This document shows positions 1-8,022 of a stretch of 34,102 nucleotides of DNA, in pieces (within the stretch, counting starts at the first letter, position 1; every line of letters starts with the position of its first letter). Position numbers and translations under genes: made by a program. A model generated the notes under the pieces. The model worked only from the letters and a program-made list of their open reading frames with translations, had not been told where the DNA came from and did not search any database. The stretch is from contig NZ_BAOL01000072.1 of assembly GCF_000350145.1 (NCBI RefSeq), positions 1 to 34,102 of the forward strand. Reading direction: 5' to 3'. The stretch is from Ilumatobacter nonamiensis YM16-303. Lineage in GTDB: Bacteria; Actinomycetota; Acidimicrobiia; Acidimicrobiales; Ilumatobacteraceae.

Positions 1-93
1 GCGCTCCGTGCGCGAACTGTTCACGAGTTGGACCGTTCCCGCGGGTTCGTGGCCGACGGGCAGTAGCCTGGAACGTCTACATATCGAATACAC

Positions 94-474
94 GGGGCTG
101 ACTGGTTTCGACGTCAGTAACGCTGTTCGAGTTTGCGACCCGAGTTTCTCAGACTCGTTAAACGGGGAAACCACAGAATTGCCGATGAGCAGTTCGCTCT
201 CGCCGCCTGATTTTCAGGTGAGTGAAGAGTCATCGTGAGCAGAAATGCCGCACGGGGCCAGTCAGCTACAGCCCGGCAACAGAAGTAGCCGATGACGGTG
301 GGAAAGACCACTGACGGCGAGAAAGACCGCTGACTTTCAGGAAAGACTGAGCGTGGTCCGCCTCGAGCGGACAGCCGACCCGTCGGTGTCTCAGCGTCAG
401 AGGCAATGTCGGGAATGGTCGTAGCGAGTTCGTTCACCGGCTGATGGACGGGGGTTCGATTCCCCCCAGCTCCA
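94..474 (+). ncRNA. ssrA: transfer-messenger RNA (tmRNA)
   Basis: tmRNA rescues stalled ribosomes with SmpB and adds a degradation tag. The 5' end GGGGCTG (94-100) pairs with CAGCTCC (467-473), forming the acceptor stem. The T-arm reads GGGGGTTCGATTCCCCCC, and base 474 is the discriminator A. The next bases are CTA, so the CCA is not encoded and must be added after transcription. The tag frame ends GCC-GAT-GAG-CAG-TTC-GCT-CTC-GCC-GCC-TGA at 181-210, giving ADEQFALAA with the canonical ALAA end. The resume codon could lie further upstream in the same frame. CCTGA/TCAGG (206-218) forms the usual hairpin over the tag stop codon. The length of 381 nt is normal. A weak -10-like TACATA lies at 78-83, without a clear -35. 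No smpB is visible in the window. Confidence 0.95.
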
Positions 475-630
475 CTATCAGGTTGTGGCCGTGCGGTCGC
501 GTGTGGCCCGGCGCGGCTCGAGCGGCGCAACTGATCGCAGGCTCTCTCGGTTCGCGGCGATCACCTCAGCAACGTCGCTCGAACGACGCCATGACCGCTC
601 GGACGAGCCAGCGGGTCGCGACGGATCGAG

Positions 631-1992
631 TTACGGCGCTGGGGCTGTGGGGTCGTAGTCGAGTGGGGCGCCCTTGGGGACGGCGTCGTGTTGGAGTGAG
701 GCCTGGAACTCGGCGACCTTGGGCATGAACACCTTGTAGAGCACCCAGGAGTGGACTTCGTTGAAGTTGTAGGGGGTGTTCTCGTCGGGGTTCACGGTGA
801 GGTTGTAGATGTGCGGTGTCGCCAACTTCTGGATCGGTGCGAAACCGTTCTCGACGACATGGGTGAGCACCTTGAAATTGCGGTACCGCATCCCGACGAG
901 GAGTTCATCGAAGAACATCATGAAGTGCTCGCGTTCGGACGTGTCCTGTTCGCCGGCGAGGAACCGGGACTGGTCGACACCGTCGAGCACCCGATCGGCG
1001 GGCAGATGCTCACCGTGGCCCATGATGTGCATCAGTGTCGGGTACCAGTCGACGACGTGGAACATCTCGTCGGACGCTCCGGTGCGCAGCTTGTCGGCCC
1101 ACTGGACCAGTCCGACCGTGCGGTTGTTGCCCTCGTACGTCGAGAAGTAGCCGCCCCGCCAGTTGCCTTCGGACCCCTGGTTGTTCGGGGCGTGGAAGGT
1201 GGTGTCGCGACCGTTGTCACCGGCGAAGATCACGATCGTGTTGTCGCGGATACCGAGTTCGTCGAGTACGTCGAGCAGACGCCCGAAGTCGCCGTCGACC
1301 ATCTGAATGCAGTCCGCCACGGGCCCGCCGTCGGAGGAGTCGATGTACTCGTCGCGCGGCAGCGTCGGGAAATGCATGTTCGAATGGTTGAAGTACAAGA
1401 AGAACGGCTCATCGGCGGCGACCGAGTCGCGCATCCACTGCTCACCCTTCTCCAGGAAATCGAGGTCGATGTCCTTGCGCACCTCGCGGTCGAGGACCTT
1501 GACGTTCTCGAGGTGACCGGGACCGGTCGACTCGATGACGTACTCGGGTTCGAGATCGGTGCGCTTGAAGAACTTGTCGTCGGGCCACATCGCGACGTCC
1601 CACGTGTCACCGATCCCGTACCAGTAGTCGAATCCGTGGTCGGTGGCGTAGCGGCCCTCTTCCTTGCCGCAGTGCCACTTGCCCATGATCGCGTTGCGGT
1701 ACCCGATGTCCTTCAACGATTGGGCGATCGTGGTCTCCCACGACACCAGCCCGTTGCCGGGCATCACCGACGTACATCCGGTCCGCACCGAGTGCCGGCC
1801 CGTCATCAACGCCGAGCGCGTCGGCGTGCACTGCGCTTCGACGTTGTAGTTGGTGAGCTTCAGCCCGTCGTCGGCGAAGCGGTCGACGTTCGGCGTCTCG
1901 GCACCGAGGGTGATGCCGCCGCCATAGCAACCGAAGTCACCGGTCGAGATGTTGTCCACATGGAAGAACAACAAATTCGGACGTTCACTCAT
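631..1992 (-). CDS. arylsulfatase (type I, formylglycine-dependent)
   Basis: This is a sulfatase of the alkaline-phosphatase superfamily, 453 aa, which would hydrolyse sulfate esters. The family signature C-x-P-x-R is present as CTPTR with the modifiable cysteine at residue 55, inside AQCTPTRSALMTGRH. That Cys must become formylglycine to be active. The N-terminal metal motif is HVDN (residues 11-14) where many members have DD, and a second metal motif FAGDNG lies near residue 250. I chose the ATG at 1992 because the core starts at once (MSERPNLLFFHVDN) and GGAAAG lies about 9 nt upstream; a longer in-frame start at 2118 adds 42 low-complexity residues. No signal peptide is seen, so it is probably cytoplasmic. 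It diverges from the carrier gene at 2178, and a formylglycine-generating enzyme lies at 12253. The natural substrate is unknown. Confidence 0.9.
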   Translation of the reverse strand: MSERPNLLFFHVDNISTGDFGCYGGGITLGAETPNVDRFADDGLKLTNYNVEAQCTPTRSALMTGRHSVRTGCTSVMPGNGLVSWETTIAQSLKDIGYRNAIMGKWHCGKEEGRYATDHGFDYWYGIGDTWDVAMWPDDKFFKRTDLEPEYVIESTGPGHLENVKVLDREVRKDIDLDFLEKGEQWMRDSVAADEPFFLYFNHSNMHFPTLPRDEYIDSSDGGPVADCIQMVDGDFGRLLDVLDELGIRDNTIVIFAGDNGRDTTFHAPNNQGSEGNWRGGYFSTYEGNNRTVGLVQWADKLRTGASDEMFHVVDWYPTLMHIMGHGEHLPADRVLDGVDQSRFLAGEQDTSEREHFMMFFDELLVGMRYRNFKVLTHVVENGFAPIQKLATPHIYNLTVNPDENTPYNFNEVHSWVLYKVFMPKVAEFQASLQHDAVPKGAPLDYDPTAPAP

Positions 1993-2177
1993 GACCACTA
2001 CTTTCCGTACGGGAACGCGGTGGATTCTGTTTTCACCGCTGCCCGATCTTCCCGCGCGTCCTCGGTTGTCACCATCCGAAACCTGCATTTTTTGGGGGCG
2101 GGTCCCGGGAAGGCTCATCGCGCCGCGGCGACCAGCACTAGGTTCCGATTGTCGTCCGAGTACCCAGGGGGTTCGAC

Positions 2178-3083
2178 ATGGAGGCGTTCCAAGCCATCTT
2201 CAACACGGTCCTGATCGTGTTCATCGTCACGACGATGCTGTCCGCCGGTTTCAACACGACCTTCGAGCAGATCGCGTCGTTGTTCTCCAAGGTCTGGCTG
2301 GTGGTGGCGGTGCTCGTGGTCGGCTTCGTCGTTCGACCCCTCGTGGGCTGGGGCACCGCCGAGGTCTTCAGCCTGGCCACACCGGCGTTCATCGCGATGG
2401 CCCTGCTGTGGGCGTGCCCGGGCGCCCCGTTCGGCGCGAAGCTCGTCATGACCGCGAAGGCCGACATCCAGTCAGGCGCGGTCCTCCAGGTGATGCTCGC
2501 CTCCATCGGCAGCATCACGTTCGCCCCGACGGCGAACGCGATCATCGCTGCCGCCGACCTCGGCGATGACGTGTCACTCCCCGTTGCCGACCTCATCAAG
2601 ACGGTCGCCGCGCTGCAGTTGATCCCGTTCGCGGTCGGCATCCTTACCCGACACTGGGCCGAGGAACGCGCACTGGAGTGGAATCGGTTCGCGTTGAAGA
2701 CGTCGAGCATCACGTTCGTCTTCGTGTTGGCCGGAGCTCTCCTCGGGAGTTGGGAGACCGTGATCGACCTCATCGGTTCGAAGGTGATCGTCGCCGCGCT
2801 CGTGGCGTCGATCGTGATGATCGCGATCGGCTACTTCGTGTCGGTCGGCGAGTCGCCGACGAAACAGGCCGCCGCACTCGTCCAACCGTGCACCAACTCG
2901 GGGCCGGCGTTCGCGGCAGCCGCGATCGCGTTCGACAACGATCCCGAGATCCTCGGAGCGATCACCGCGATCCTGTTGTTCCAGATCGTGGCCGGGCTGC
3001 TCACCGCCGTGTACTTCTCGAAGCAGAACGACGACGAGTCGAGTTACTCGAGAACCGTGTCGCCGCAGCCGGCGTCGGCGTGA
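2178..3083 (+). CDS. bile acid:sodium symporter (BASS/SLC10) family carrier
   Basis: This 301-aa integral membrane protein has about nine hydrophobic segments and the layout of the BASS family: an N-terminal hydrophobic segment, an ACPGAPFGAKL loop near residue 80, and a second loop with QPCTNSGPAFAAAA near residue 235, matching the paired discontinuous-helix regions that bind sodium and substrate in this family. The start is supported by GGGGG about 6 nt upstream of the ATG. Family members import organic anions such as bile acids, pantoate or sulfated steroids; the substrate here cannot be read. Sharing a divergent promoter gap (1993-2177) with the sulfatase makes a sulfated organic anion an attractive guess. 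It converges on the small gene ending at 3085, one base away. Confidence 0.8.
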   Translation: MEAFQAIFNTVLIVFIVTTMLSAGFNTTFEQIASLFSKVWLVVAVLVVGFVVRPLVGWGTAEVFSLATPAFIAMALLWACPGAPFGAKLVMTAKADIQSGAVLQVMLASIGSITFAPTANAIIAAADLGDDVSLPVADLIKTVAALQLIPFAVGILTRHWAEERALEWNRFALKTSSITFVFVLAGALLGSWETVIDLIGSKVIVAALVASIVMIAIGYFVSVGESPTKQAAALVQPCTNSGPAFAAAAIAFDNDPEILGAITAILLFQIVAGLLTAVYFSKQNDDESSYSRTVSPQPASA

Positions 3084-3084
3084 G

Positions 3085-3327
3085 TCAGCGCTCCGAGCGT
3101 CGCCGGCGAATGACCACCACGGCACCGATCGCCAACACCACCGTCCCGACGATCAGGATCGTCCGGTAACTGACTCGCGCTTCCTGCGCCGCCGTCGCCA
3201 CCGACTCGGCACGAGCCAGCCCGGCCTGCACGGTGTCGAGGTTCGCTTGCAGTTCGGCGACCTGCTCCTCGGCCGCCTGGATGCGTTCGACGGAGTTTAT
3301 CGCTCCGGGCTCAGTGCTCTGCGTCAC
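3085..3327 (-). CDS. small coiled-coil protein with a C-terminal membrane anchor
   Basis: 80 aa, family not recognised. Residues about 12-45 (VERIQAAEEQVAELQANL and following) form a charged heptad-like helix. A single hydrophobic segment, TILIVGTVVLAIGAVVVI, follows and the protein ends RRRRSER, so a tail-anchored membrane protein with positive residues in the cytoplasm is likely. The likely start is GTG at 3327, which lies inside the end of the preceding gene (17-nt overlap, different frame), implying translational coupling. No strong ribosome-binding site is visible. A longer frame to 3483 only reads the neighbour out of frame. Confidence 0.6.
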   Translation of the reverse strand: MTQSTEPGAINSVERIQAAEEQVAELQANLDTVQAGLARAESVATAAQEARVSYRTILIVGTVVLAIGAVVVIRRRRSER

Positions 3328-3451
3328 GAGAGGTCTGCACGGCGCCGTCGAGGTGGTCCCGCAGTCGGTGCAGGGCCTGCTGGGTCTCATCTTGCAGCTC
3401 GACCTCGTCGAGGCGGGCATTCTGGTCGTCGTCGTCGTTGAACAGTCCCAT
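3311..3451 (-). CDS. very small acidic protein
   Basis: 46 aa, starting MGLFNDDDDQNARLDEVELQ. It is strongly acidic and predicted helical, with no membrane segment. GAGAGG lies about 7 nt upstream of the ATG at 3451, a good ribosome-binding site. A longer frame to 3541 adds an unlikely Arg/Pro-rich leader. Its end overlaps the next gene, a coiled-coil membrane protein, by 17 nt, so the two probably form one unit and may form a complex. No family recognised. Confidence 0.6.
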   Translation of the reverse strand: MGLFNDDDDQNARLDEVELQDETQQALHRLRDHLDGAVQTSRDAEH

Positions 3452-3573
3452 GTCGGATCCTCTCGGGGGCGTGCAGCGGACAACCCGCCGCGCGGGGAAA
3501 CCTACGGGCACCGCCCGGACGGATCCAGCCGAAACCTGCACGCTCGCCGCACCGAGACGCGTTGTGGCTCGCG

Positions 3574-4482
3574 TCAGCAGACGTTGGATCGAGCGAGGCT
3601 TGCGGACGGGGGTTCTCCGTACGTTCGGCGGTACATCGCCGCGAAACGGCCCGCGTGACTGAAACCGTGATCGGCAGCCACATCGGTCACGGTTTCGATG
3701 TCGGGAGGCGCCTCAATCAGGACTTGTCGGGCGGCCTGCAACGCCCGTTGACGAAGGAATGCAGCGACGCCGACCCCGGTGACGTCGGTGAATGCGGTCT
3801 GCAATCGACGCTCCGACACGCCGACGTGACGACACAAGGTGAGCACCGGAGCGCGCCACGTCCCGTTTCGTTCGAGGAACGCGACGCACTCGCGGACGAT
3901 CTCCTGTGAGCTCCAGCCGCGGGCCTTCGGGTCCGATTCACTCGGACGGGTCACGAGTTCCACGATGGCTTGCACGATCCACTGCTCGGTCTGCTCGGCC
4001 GGCTCGGAGCCCCGCTGCTGGGTCACGAACTCGGAGACCCACCCCGGTCGAGTGGCGGGAACGATCGAGCGGAGCGTGCGCGACGGTGGTCGCCGCCCGA
4101 GCGTCTCCGCCGCGCGTTCGATCGACTCCCACGGGACCGCAGTGAGCACATACCTCAGACCAGCCGGATCGAGAGCGGCCTGCGTGGCGCCTGGCCCGTA
4201 CACGAACGTGGAACCGCCGCGCAGATCGATCCCGTCCCATTTTCCGCCAGGTGGGGTGTCGAGCACCGAGACGACGACCAAGGTGTCGTCGTCGGCGCGC
4301 GCCTCGCCTGCGACTGTGAAGCCCATCTCGACCTCGGCGGTCGCCACCGACCCGAACCGACGGAGCACCAGTTCCGTGGGACGATCGGAACCGGTGATCC
4401 GAACGAGTTCGCCGGACGCTCCGGGCAGCGCCATCACGTACGCGGCGCCATCGTCGGCGCGCACGGTTGCCGCCGTCTCCAT
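3574..4482 (-). CDS. AraC-family transcriptional regulator
   Basis: 302 aa from the ATG at 4482. The C-terminal 110 residues form a double helix-turn-helix of AraC type. The first HTH reads LTLCRHVGVSERRLQTAF and the second VAADHGFSHAGRFAAMYRR, followed by the typical ending YGEPPSASL. The N-terminal 180 residues are a sensor-like domain of the kind seen before many AraC-type DNA-binding domains; its ligand is unknown. The start is uncertain: the frame stays open upstream to 4719, but that extension looks non-coding, and GGAG before 4482 is rather far away. It is divergent from the SulP operon at 4698 across a 215-nt gap, so control of that operon is the natural inference. Confidence 0.85.
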   Translation of the reverse strand: METAATVRADDGAAYVMALPGASGELVRITGSDRPTELVLRRFGSVATAEVEMGFTVAGEARADDDTLVVVSVLDTPPGGKWDGIDLRGGSTFVYGPGATQAALDPAGLRYVLTAVPWESIERAAETLGRRPPSRTLRSIVPATRPGWVSEFVTQQRGSEPAEQTEQWIVQAIVELVTRPSESDPKARGWSSQEIVRECVAFLERNGTWRAPVLTLCRHVGVSERRLQTAFTDVTGVGVAAFLRQRALQAARQVLIEAPPDIETVTDVAADHGFSHAGRFAAMYRRTYGEPPSASLARSNVC

Positions 4483-4697
4483 GGCCGGGGCGCACTCCGT
4501 GTGGGTTCCACGCACGGCCGGAACGTAGCACCCTGACCAGGGGTGATGCGCAGGTGTACGGCCGATCCGGGTGTCCCCCGGCTTCCATCTGTGCACGTTT
4601 CGGCTGGCGCCGCCCACCCGCGACGATCCACGATGCCGGAGATGGGACCGGTCCGCGCGCGCATTCCGATGCCTCGAAGCGAGTGAGGCTGTCGCCG

Positions 4698-6437
4698 ATG
4701 CGTTTCCCCATTCAGTCACCCCGGAAGATGTTCTCCCGGCGCGGAGCGCGCGACGACGCGATGAGCGGTCTGGTGCTCGGAATCGAGAGCGTGCCCGACG
4801 GCCTGGCGAGTGGCCTACTCGCCGGTGTCAACCCGGTGGCCGGCCTGTACGCCTACATGTTCGGCGTCGCCGGAGCGGCACTGTTCACGAGCACCGCGTT
4901 CATGGCCGTGCAGGGAACCGGCGCGATGGCGATCATCATCAGCGACGTCGACCTGGCCAGCCGCGATGACCCGATCCGTGCGCTCTACACCCTCTCCATC
5001 CTCACCGGTGTGGTGATGATCGTCGCCGGGCTGTTCCGCTTCGGGACCTTCCTCCGATTCGTCTCGAGTTCGGTGATGACCGGTTTCATCAGCGCGGTCG
5101 GGGTCAACATCGTGCTCGGACAACTCGACGACTTCACCGGCTACGCCGCGAGCGGGTCGAACCGGGTCACCCGGGCGGTCGATCTCGTACTGCACTTCTG
5201 GAAGGTCGATCTGGCCACCGTGGCGGTCGGCGTGATCACGATCGTGCTGATCGTGATGCTCCAACGCACTTCGCTCGGCGCGCTCGGCCTCGTCGTCGCA
5301 GTCTTCGTCGGCTCCGCGATCGCGGCTGTGCTGGCCGCCCTCGACAACGAGATCGCACTGGTCGCCGACATCGCGACGGTTCCGAGCGGACTACCCGCCC
5401 CGGTGCTCCCGGTACTGAGCGACGTTCCGGCACTGATCGTTCCCGCGCTGTCCCTGGCATTCGTGGGACTGATCCAGGGTGCCGGCGTCTCCACCGGTTT
5501 CCCGAACGACGACGGGACCCCTACCGACGAATCACAGGATTTCGTGGCACAAGGCGCCGGCAACGTCGCCGCCGGATTCTTCCAGGGCATGCCGGTCGGT
5601 GGGTCGATGTCGGCGAGTTCGCTGATGGTCACCGCCGGGGCGCGGAGTCGACAGGCCGCCTTCTTCGCTGCGGGCGTGATGGCGATCGTGGTGATGGTGT
5701 TCGGCGGGGTGATCGAGCAGATCGCGATGCCCTCGCTCGCCGCGCTGCTCATCGTGGTCGGCGTCGGCACCGTGCGGGTCCCCCAGATCGTGTCGGTGGC
5801 GAAGACCGGAACCGTGCCGCTCACGGCGATGGTGACCACGTTCGTCCTGACCCTGCTCGTCCCGCTCCAGTTCGCCGTGCTCGTCGGTGTCGGGATCGCG
5901 GTGATCCTCTTCGTCGTGCAGCAGTCGGGCCACCTCGTCACCAAGCAGGTCCTGTTCCACGACGACGGCACGGTCGAGGAAGTCGACCCTCCCGAGGAGG
6001 TGCCGGCCGGCGAGGTCGTGGTCCTGCACCCGTACGGCGCGCTGTTCTTCGCGACGTCGGCCCGGTTGGGAGAGCAGATGCCCACCGTCACACCGGCGTC
6101 CGATCACGCCGTCGTGATCCTGCGAGTCCGCGGAGCAGACGACGCAGGTGTCACACTTCTCGACATGCTCACGAATTACGCCGACGAGTTGAGTCACGTG
6201 GGGAGCAAGCTGATGATCGTCACCGACAATCGACGCGTGATCCGCCAGTTGCGTGTCACCGGGGCGACGGCAGCGATCGGCGAGCACAACATCTACCGGA
6301 GCACCCGGTTCGTGGGTGAGTCCACCCGACGCGCGTACACCGACGCCGTCGAGTGGATTGCCGACCGGTCGCCGACTCCGCCGACCGGTCGCGCCGTCGA
6401 CAACGATCCCGAGTCCGGAGAACGAGGCGAAACATGA
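4698..6437 (+). CDS. SulP-family anion permease with STAS domain
   Basis: 579 aa. The membrane part (about residues 20-440) opens with ESVPDGLASGLLAGVNPVAG, the SulP start motif, and continues through about a dozen hydrophobic segments. The last 120 or so residues form a cytoplasmic STAS-like domain (VVVLHPYGALFFATSARL, then AVVILRVRG). SulP proteins carry sulfate, bicarbonate or other anions, either proton- or sodium-coupled; the substrate here is not determinable. The ATG at 4698 has GTGAGG 10 nt upstream and is the first start consistent with the family; the frame is open further upstream but reads as non-coding. Its stop overlaps the next start (ATGA), so the three genes 4698-8007 should be translationally coupled. 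AraC gene 3574 is divergent. Confidence 0.88.
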   Translation: MRFPIQSPRKMFSRRGARDDAMSGLVLGIESVPDGLASGLLAGVNPVAGLYAYMFGVAGAALFTSTAFMAVQGTGAMAIIISDVDLASRDDPIRALYTLSILTGVVMIVAGLFRFGTFLRFVSSSVMTGFISAVGVNIVLGQLDDFTGYAASGSNRVTRAVDLVLHFWKVDLATVAVGVITIVLIVMLQRTSLGALGLVVAVFVGSAIAAVLAALDNEIALVADIATVPSGLPAPVLPVLSDVPALIVPALSLAFVGLIQGAGVSTGFPNDDGTPTDESQDFVAQGAGNVAAGFFQGMPVGGSMSASSLMVTAGARSRQAAFFAAGVMAIVVMVFGGVIEQIAMPSLAALLIVVGVGTVRVPQIVSVAKTGTVPLTAMVTTFVLTLLVPLQFAVLVGVGIAVILFVVQQSGHLVTKQVLFHDDGTVEEVDPPEEVPAGEVVVLHPYGALFFATSARLGEQMPTVTPASDHAVVILRVRGADDAGVTLLDMLTNYADELSHVGSKLMIVTDNRRVIRQLRVTGATAAIGEHNIYRSTRFVGESTRRAYTDAVEWIADRSPTPPTGRAVDNDPESGERGET

Positions 6438-6886
6438 AGCACGACCTTTCCGCACGATCCATCGCGATGGGTTCGTCCGTCCTGATCTTCGTCGCGCTGG
6501 CGACACCGGGGGCTGCGGTCACGGCGACGGTCGACGCGTCCGGCCCTGCGTTGTACGCAACCGTCACGACAGATGACGTGTCGAGATCGGCAACCGTCGA
6601 GGACGATCAGAACGAGGACGACACGCCCGAGTCGGAGGCACCGGCGCCGGAGACGGATCCGCCCGGCACCGAGCCCGCCGACACCACGACGGACACCGCC
6701 GCCGACCTCGGGGTGATCGGCGCCGACCCCGACGTCGACGGAGGCGATGTCGCGGTGATCGCCGTCGTCGGCCTCGTAGCGGTGCTCGGTGTCGCGGCAT
6801 GGTGGATGACACGCCGTCGAGATCCCGACGACGCCCGTTCGGCACCCTCCGCCACGTCCGACTCGACCGGGCACGGCGTGCTGTGA
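6434..6886 (+). CDS. secreted or surface acidic Pro/Thr-rich protein with C-terminal membrane anchor
   Basis: 150 aa, family not recognised. Residues about 7-30 form a signal peptide (SARSIAMGSSVLIFVALATPGAA). Residues about 55-90 are a low-complexity stalk rich in Glu, Asp, Pro and Thr. A hydrophobic segment (VAVIAVVGLVAVLGVAAWWM) followed by TRRRDPDD gives a type I topology with the stalk outside. No LPxTG sorting signal is present. GAGG lies 7 nt before the ATG. The start overlaps the SulP stop, and its own stop overlaps the next GTG start (GTGA). Being sandwiched between two permeases suggests an accessory or envelope-spacer role, which is inference only. Confidence 0.75.
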   Translation: MKHDLSARSIAMGSSVLIFVALATPGAAVTATVDASGPALYATVTTDDVSRSATVEDDQNEDDTPESEAPAPETDPPGTEPADTTTDTAADLGVIGADPDVDGGDVAVIAVVGLVAVLGVAAWWMTRRRDPDDARSAPSATSDSTGHGVL

Positions 6887-8007
6887 ATGATCCGACGACC
6901 GATCCGGATGTGCGGCCCCGGCGGGCAGCGTCGACGGAGCGACGACGAATCCCGTCGTGGGCCGAGCGATCGGCCCGGTGGGCCTGGGCGTTCATCGGAA
7001 TCGTCGCGGCCCTTGCGTTGGTGGTCCTTGCCCTCGCGGCGCTGAACGAACTCGTCGTTCCCCTGATCGTCGCTGCGGTCGCCGCCGTCCTGTTCGCACC
7101 GGTCGTCGATTGGCTGGAGCGTCATCGCGTGCCGCGCCGGCTCGCTGCGGGCATGCTCACACTGCTCGTCGTCGCCGCGGCGGTCGCGGTGGTGGTGGTC
7201 ATCGTCGTCGCCGTCGCCGACCGATCCGACGAACTCGCCGATCAACTCGATCAGGCGTGGACCGAGCTCGGCGACGTGGTCGACATCCCTGCGCTCGACG
7301 ACATCGATGTCGATCTGGGCGCGGCAGGGCGCACCGTCGCCGAAGGGGCCGGGTCACAGGTCTCCTCGCTCGTGGGTTCCGCGGTCGGCGTGATCACCGG
7401 GCTGATCCTCGCGCTCGTTCTGCTCTACTACCTCCTCCTCGACGGCCGCCACTTCGTCGAGCGCTGGCTCGCCGGTCGACCGGAACATTCCCAGGCCCAG
7501 GCGCGACGGATCCTGTTCCAGGCGGCCTCGACGATCCGCGACAACGCACGGGGCCGCACGGCGCTCGCCGCCGCCCAGGCGCTGTTCGTGTTCGTGGTGC
7601 TGCTCGCACTGGGGGTGCCGCTTCCCGCAACGATCGCGCTGGTCAACTTCGTCGGAGCGTTCATTCCGTATCTCGGCGCCTTCGTCGGCGGGGCCTTCGC
7701 CGTGCTCGTCGCCCTCTCCGAGGGCGGGATGCAGCTCGCCGTCGCGGCGCTGGTCGCGGTCGTCGTGATGAACGTGGTGGTCGAGAATCTCCTCGAGCCA
7801 CGGCTGATCGGCTCGTCGATGAAGATGCATCCGATCATCGTGTTGATCGCGACGGTGGCCGGCGGAGCCGTTGCCGGCCTCCTCGGGCTGATCCTCGCCG
7901 CGCCCGTCGTCGCGATCGGCACGAACGTGTACCGAGAACTCCGTTCGTCGGGAGTGTTCCCATCGAGCGACGAATCGACGACGGAACCAGACCCACCGGA
8001 CGCGTGA
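6883..8007 (+). CDS. AI-2E family transporter (PerM/YdiK-like permease)
   Basis: 374 aa. After an Arg-rich cytoplasmic head (residues 1-35) there are paired transmembrane segments, a long soluble loop (about residues 110-170, DRSDELADQLDQAW onward) and a C-terminal group of segments with the family-typical region FVGAFIPYLGAFVGG, VVENLLEPRLIGSS and KMHPIIVLIA. Members are assigned variously to autoinducer-2 export or Na+/H+ exchange; which applies here is not visible. The GTG start at 6883 overlaps the previous stop by four bases and has only a weak ribosome-binding site, consistent with coupled translation. It converges on the PAP2 gene, 15 nt away. Confidence 0.85.
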   Translation: MNDPTTDPDVRPRRAASTERRRIPSWAERSARWAWAFIGIVAALALVVLALAALNELVVPLIVAAVAAVLFAPVVDWLERHRVPRRLAAGMLTLLVVAAAVAVVVVIVVAVADRSDELADQLDQAWTELGDVVDIPALDDIDVDLGAAGRTVAEGAGSQVSSLVGSAVGVITGLILALVLLYYLLLDGRHFVERWLAGRPEHSQAQARRILFQAASTIRDNARGRTALAAAQALFVFVVLLALGVPLPATIALVNFVGAFIPYLGAFVGGAFAVLVALSEGGMQLAVAALVAVVVMNVVVENLLEPRLIGSSMKMHPIIVLIATVAGGAVAGLLGLILAAPVVAIGTNVYRELRSSGVFPSSDESTTEPDPPDA

Positions 8008-8022
8008 CCGCGTCTTCGCTTC

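Noticed and set aside
94-474. tmRNA as the attachment site of an integrated island
   Set aside because: ssrA is a common integration target, but I saw no integrase or phage gene and no second copy of its 3' end in the window.
4529-4545. CACCC-N7-GGGTG in the AraC/SulP divergent gap
   Set aside because: The spacing is seven, not six, and no third half-site at N9 follows. It may be chance or an unrelated operator.
6302-6327. CACCC-N7-GGGTG-N4-CACCC inside the SulP gene
   Set aside because: It lies in coding sequence (Thr/Arg/Val/Gly codons) and both spacings are wrong; taken as chance.
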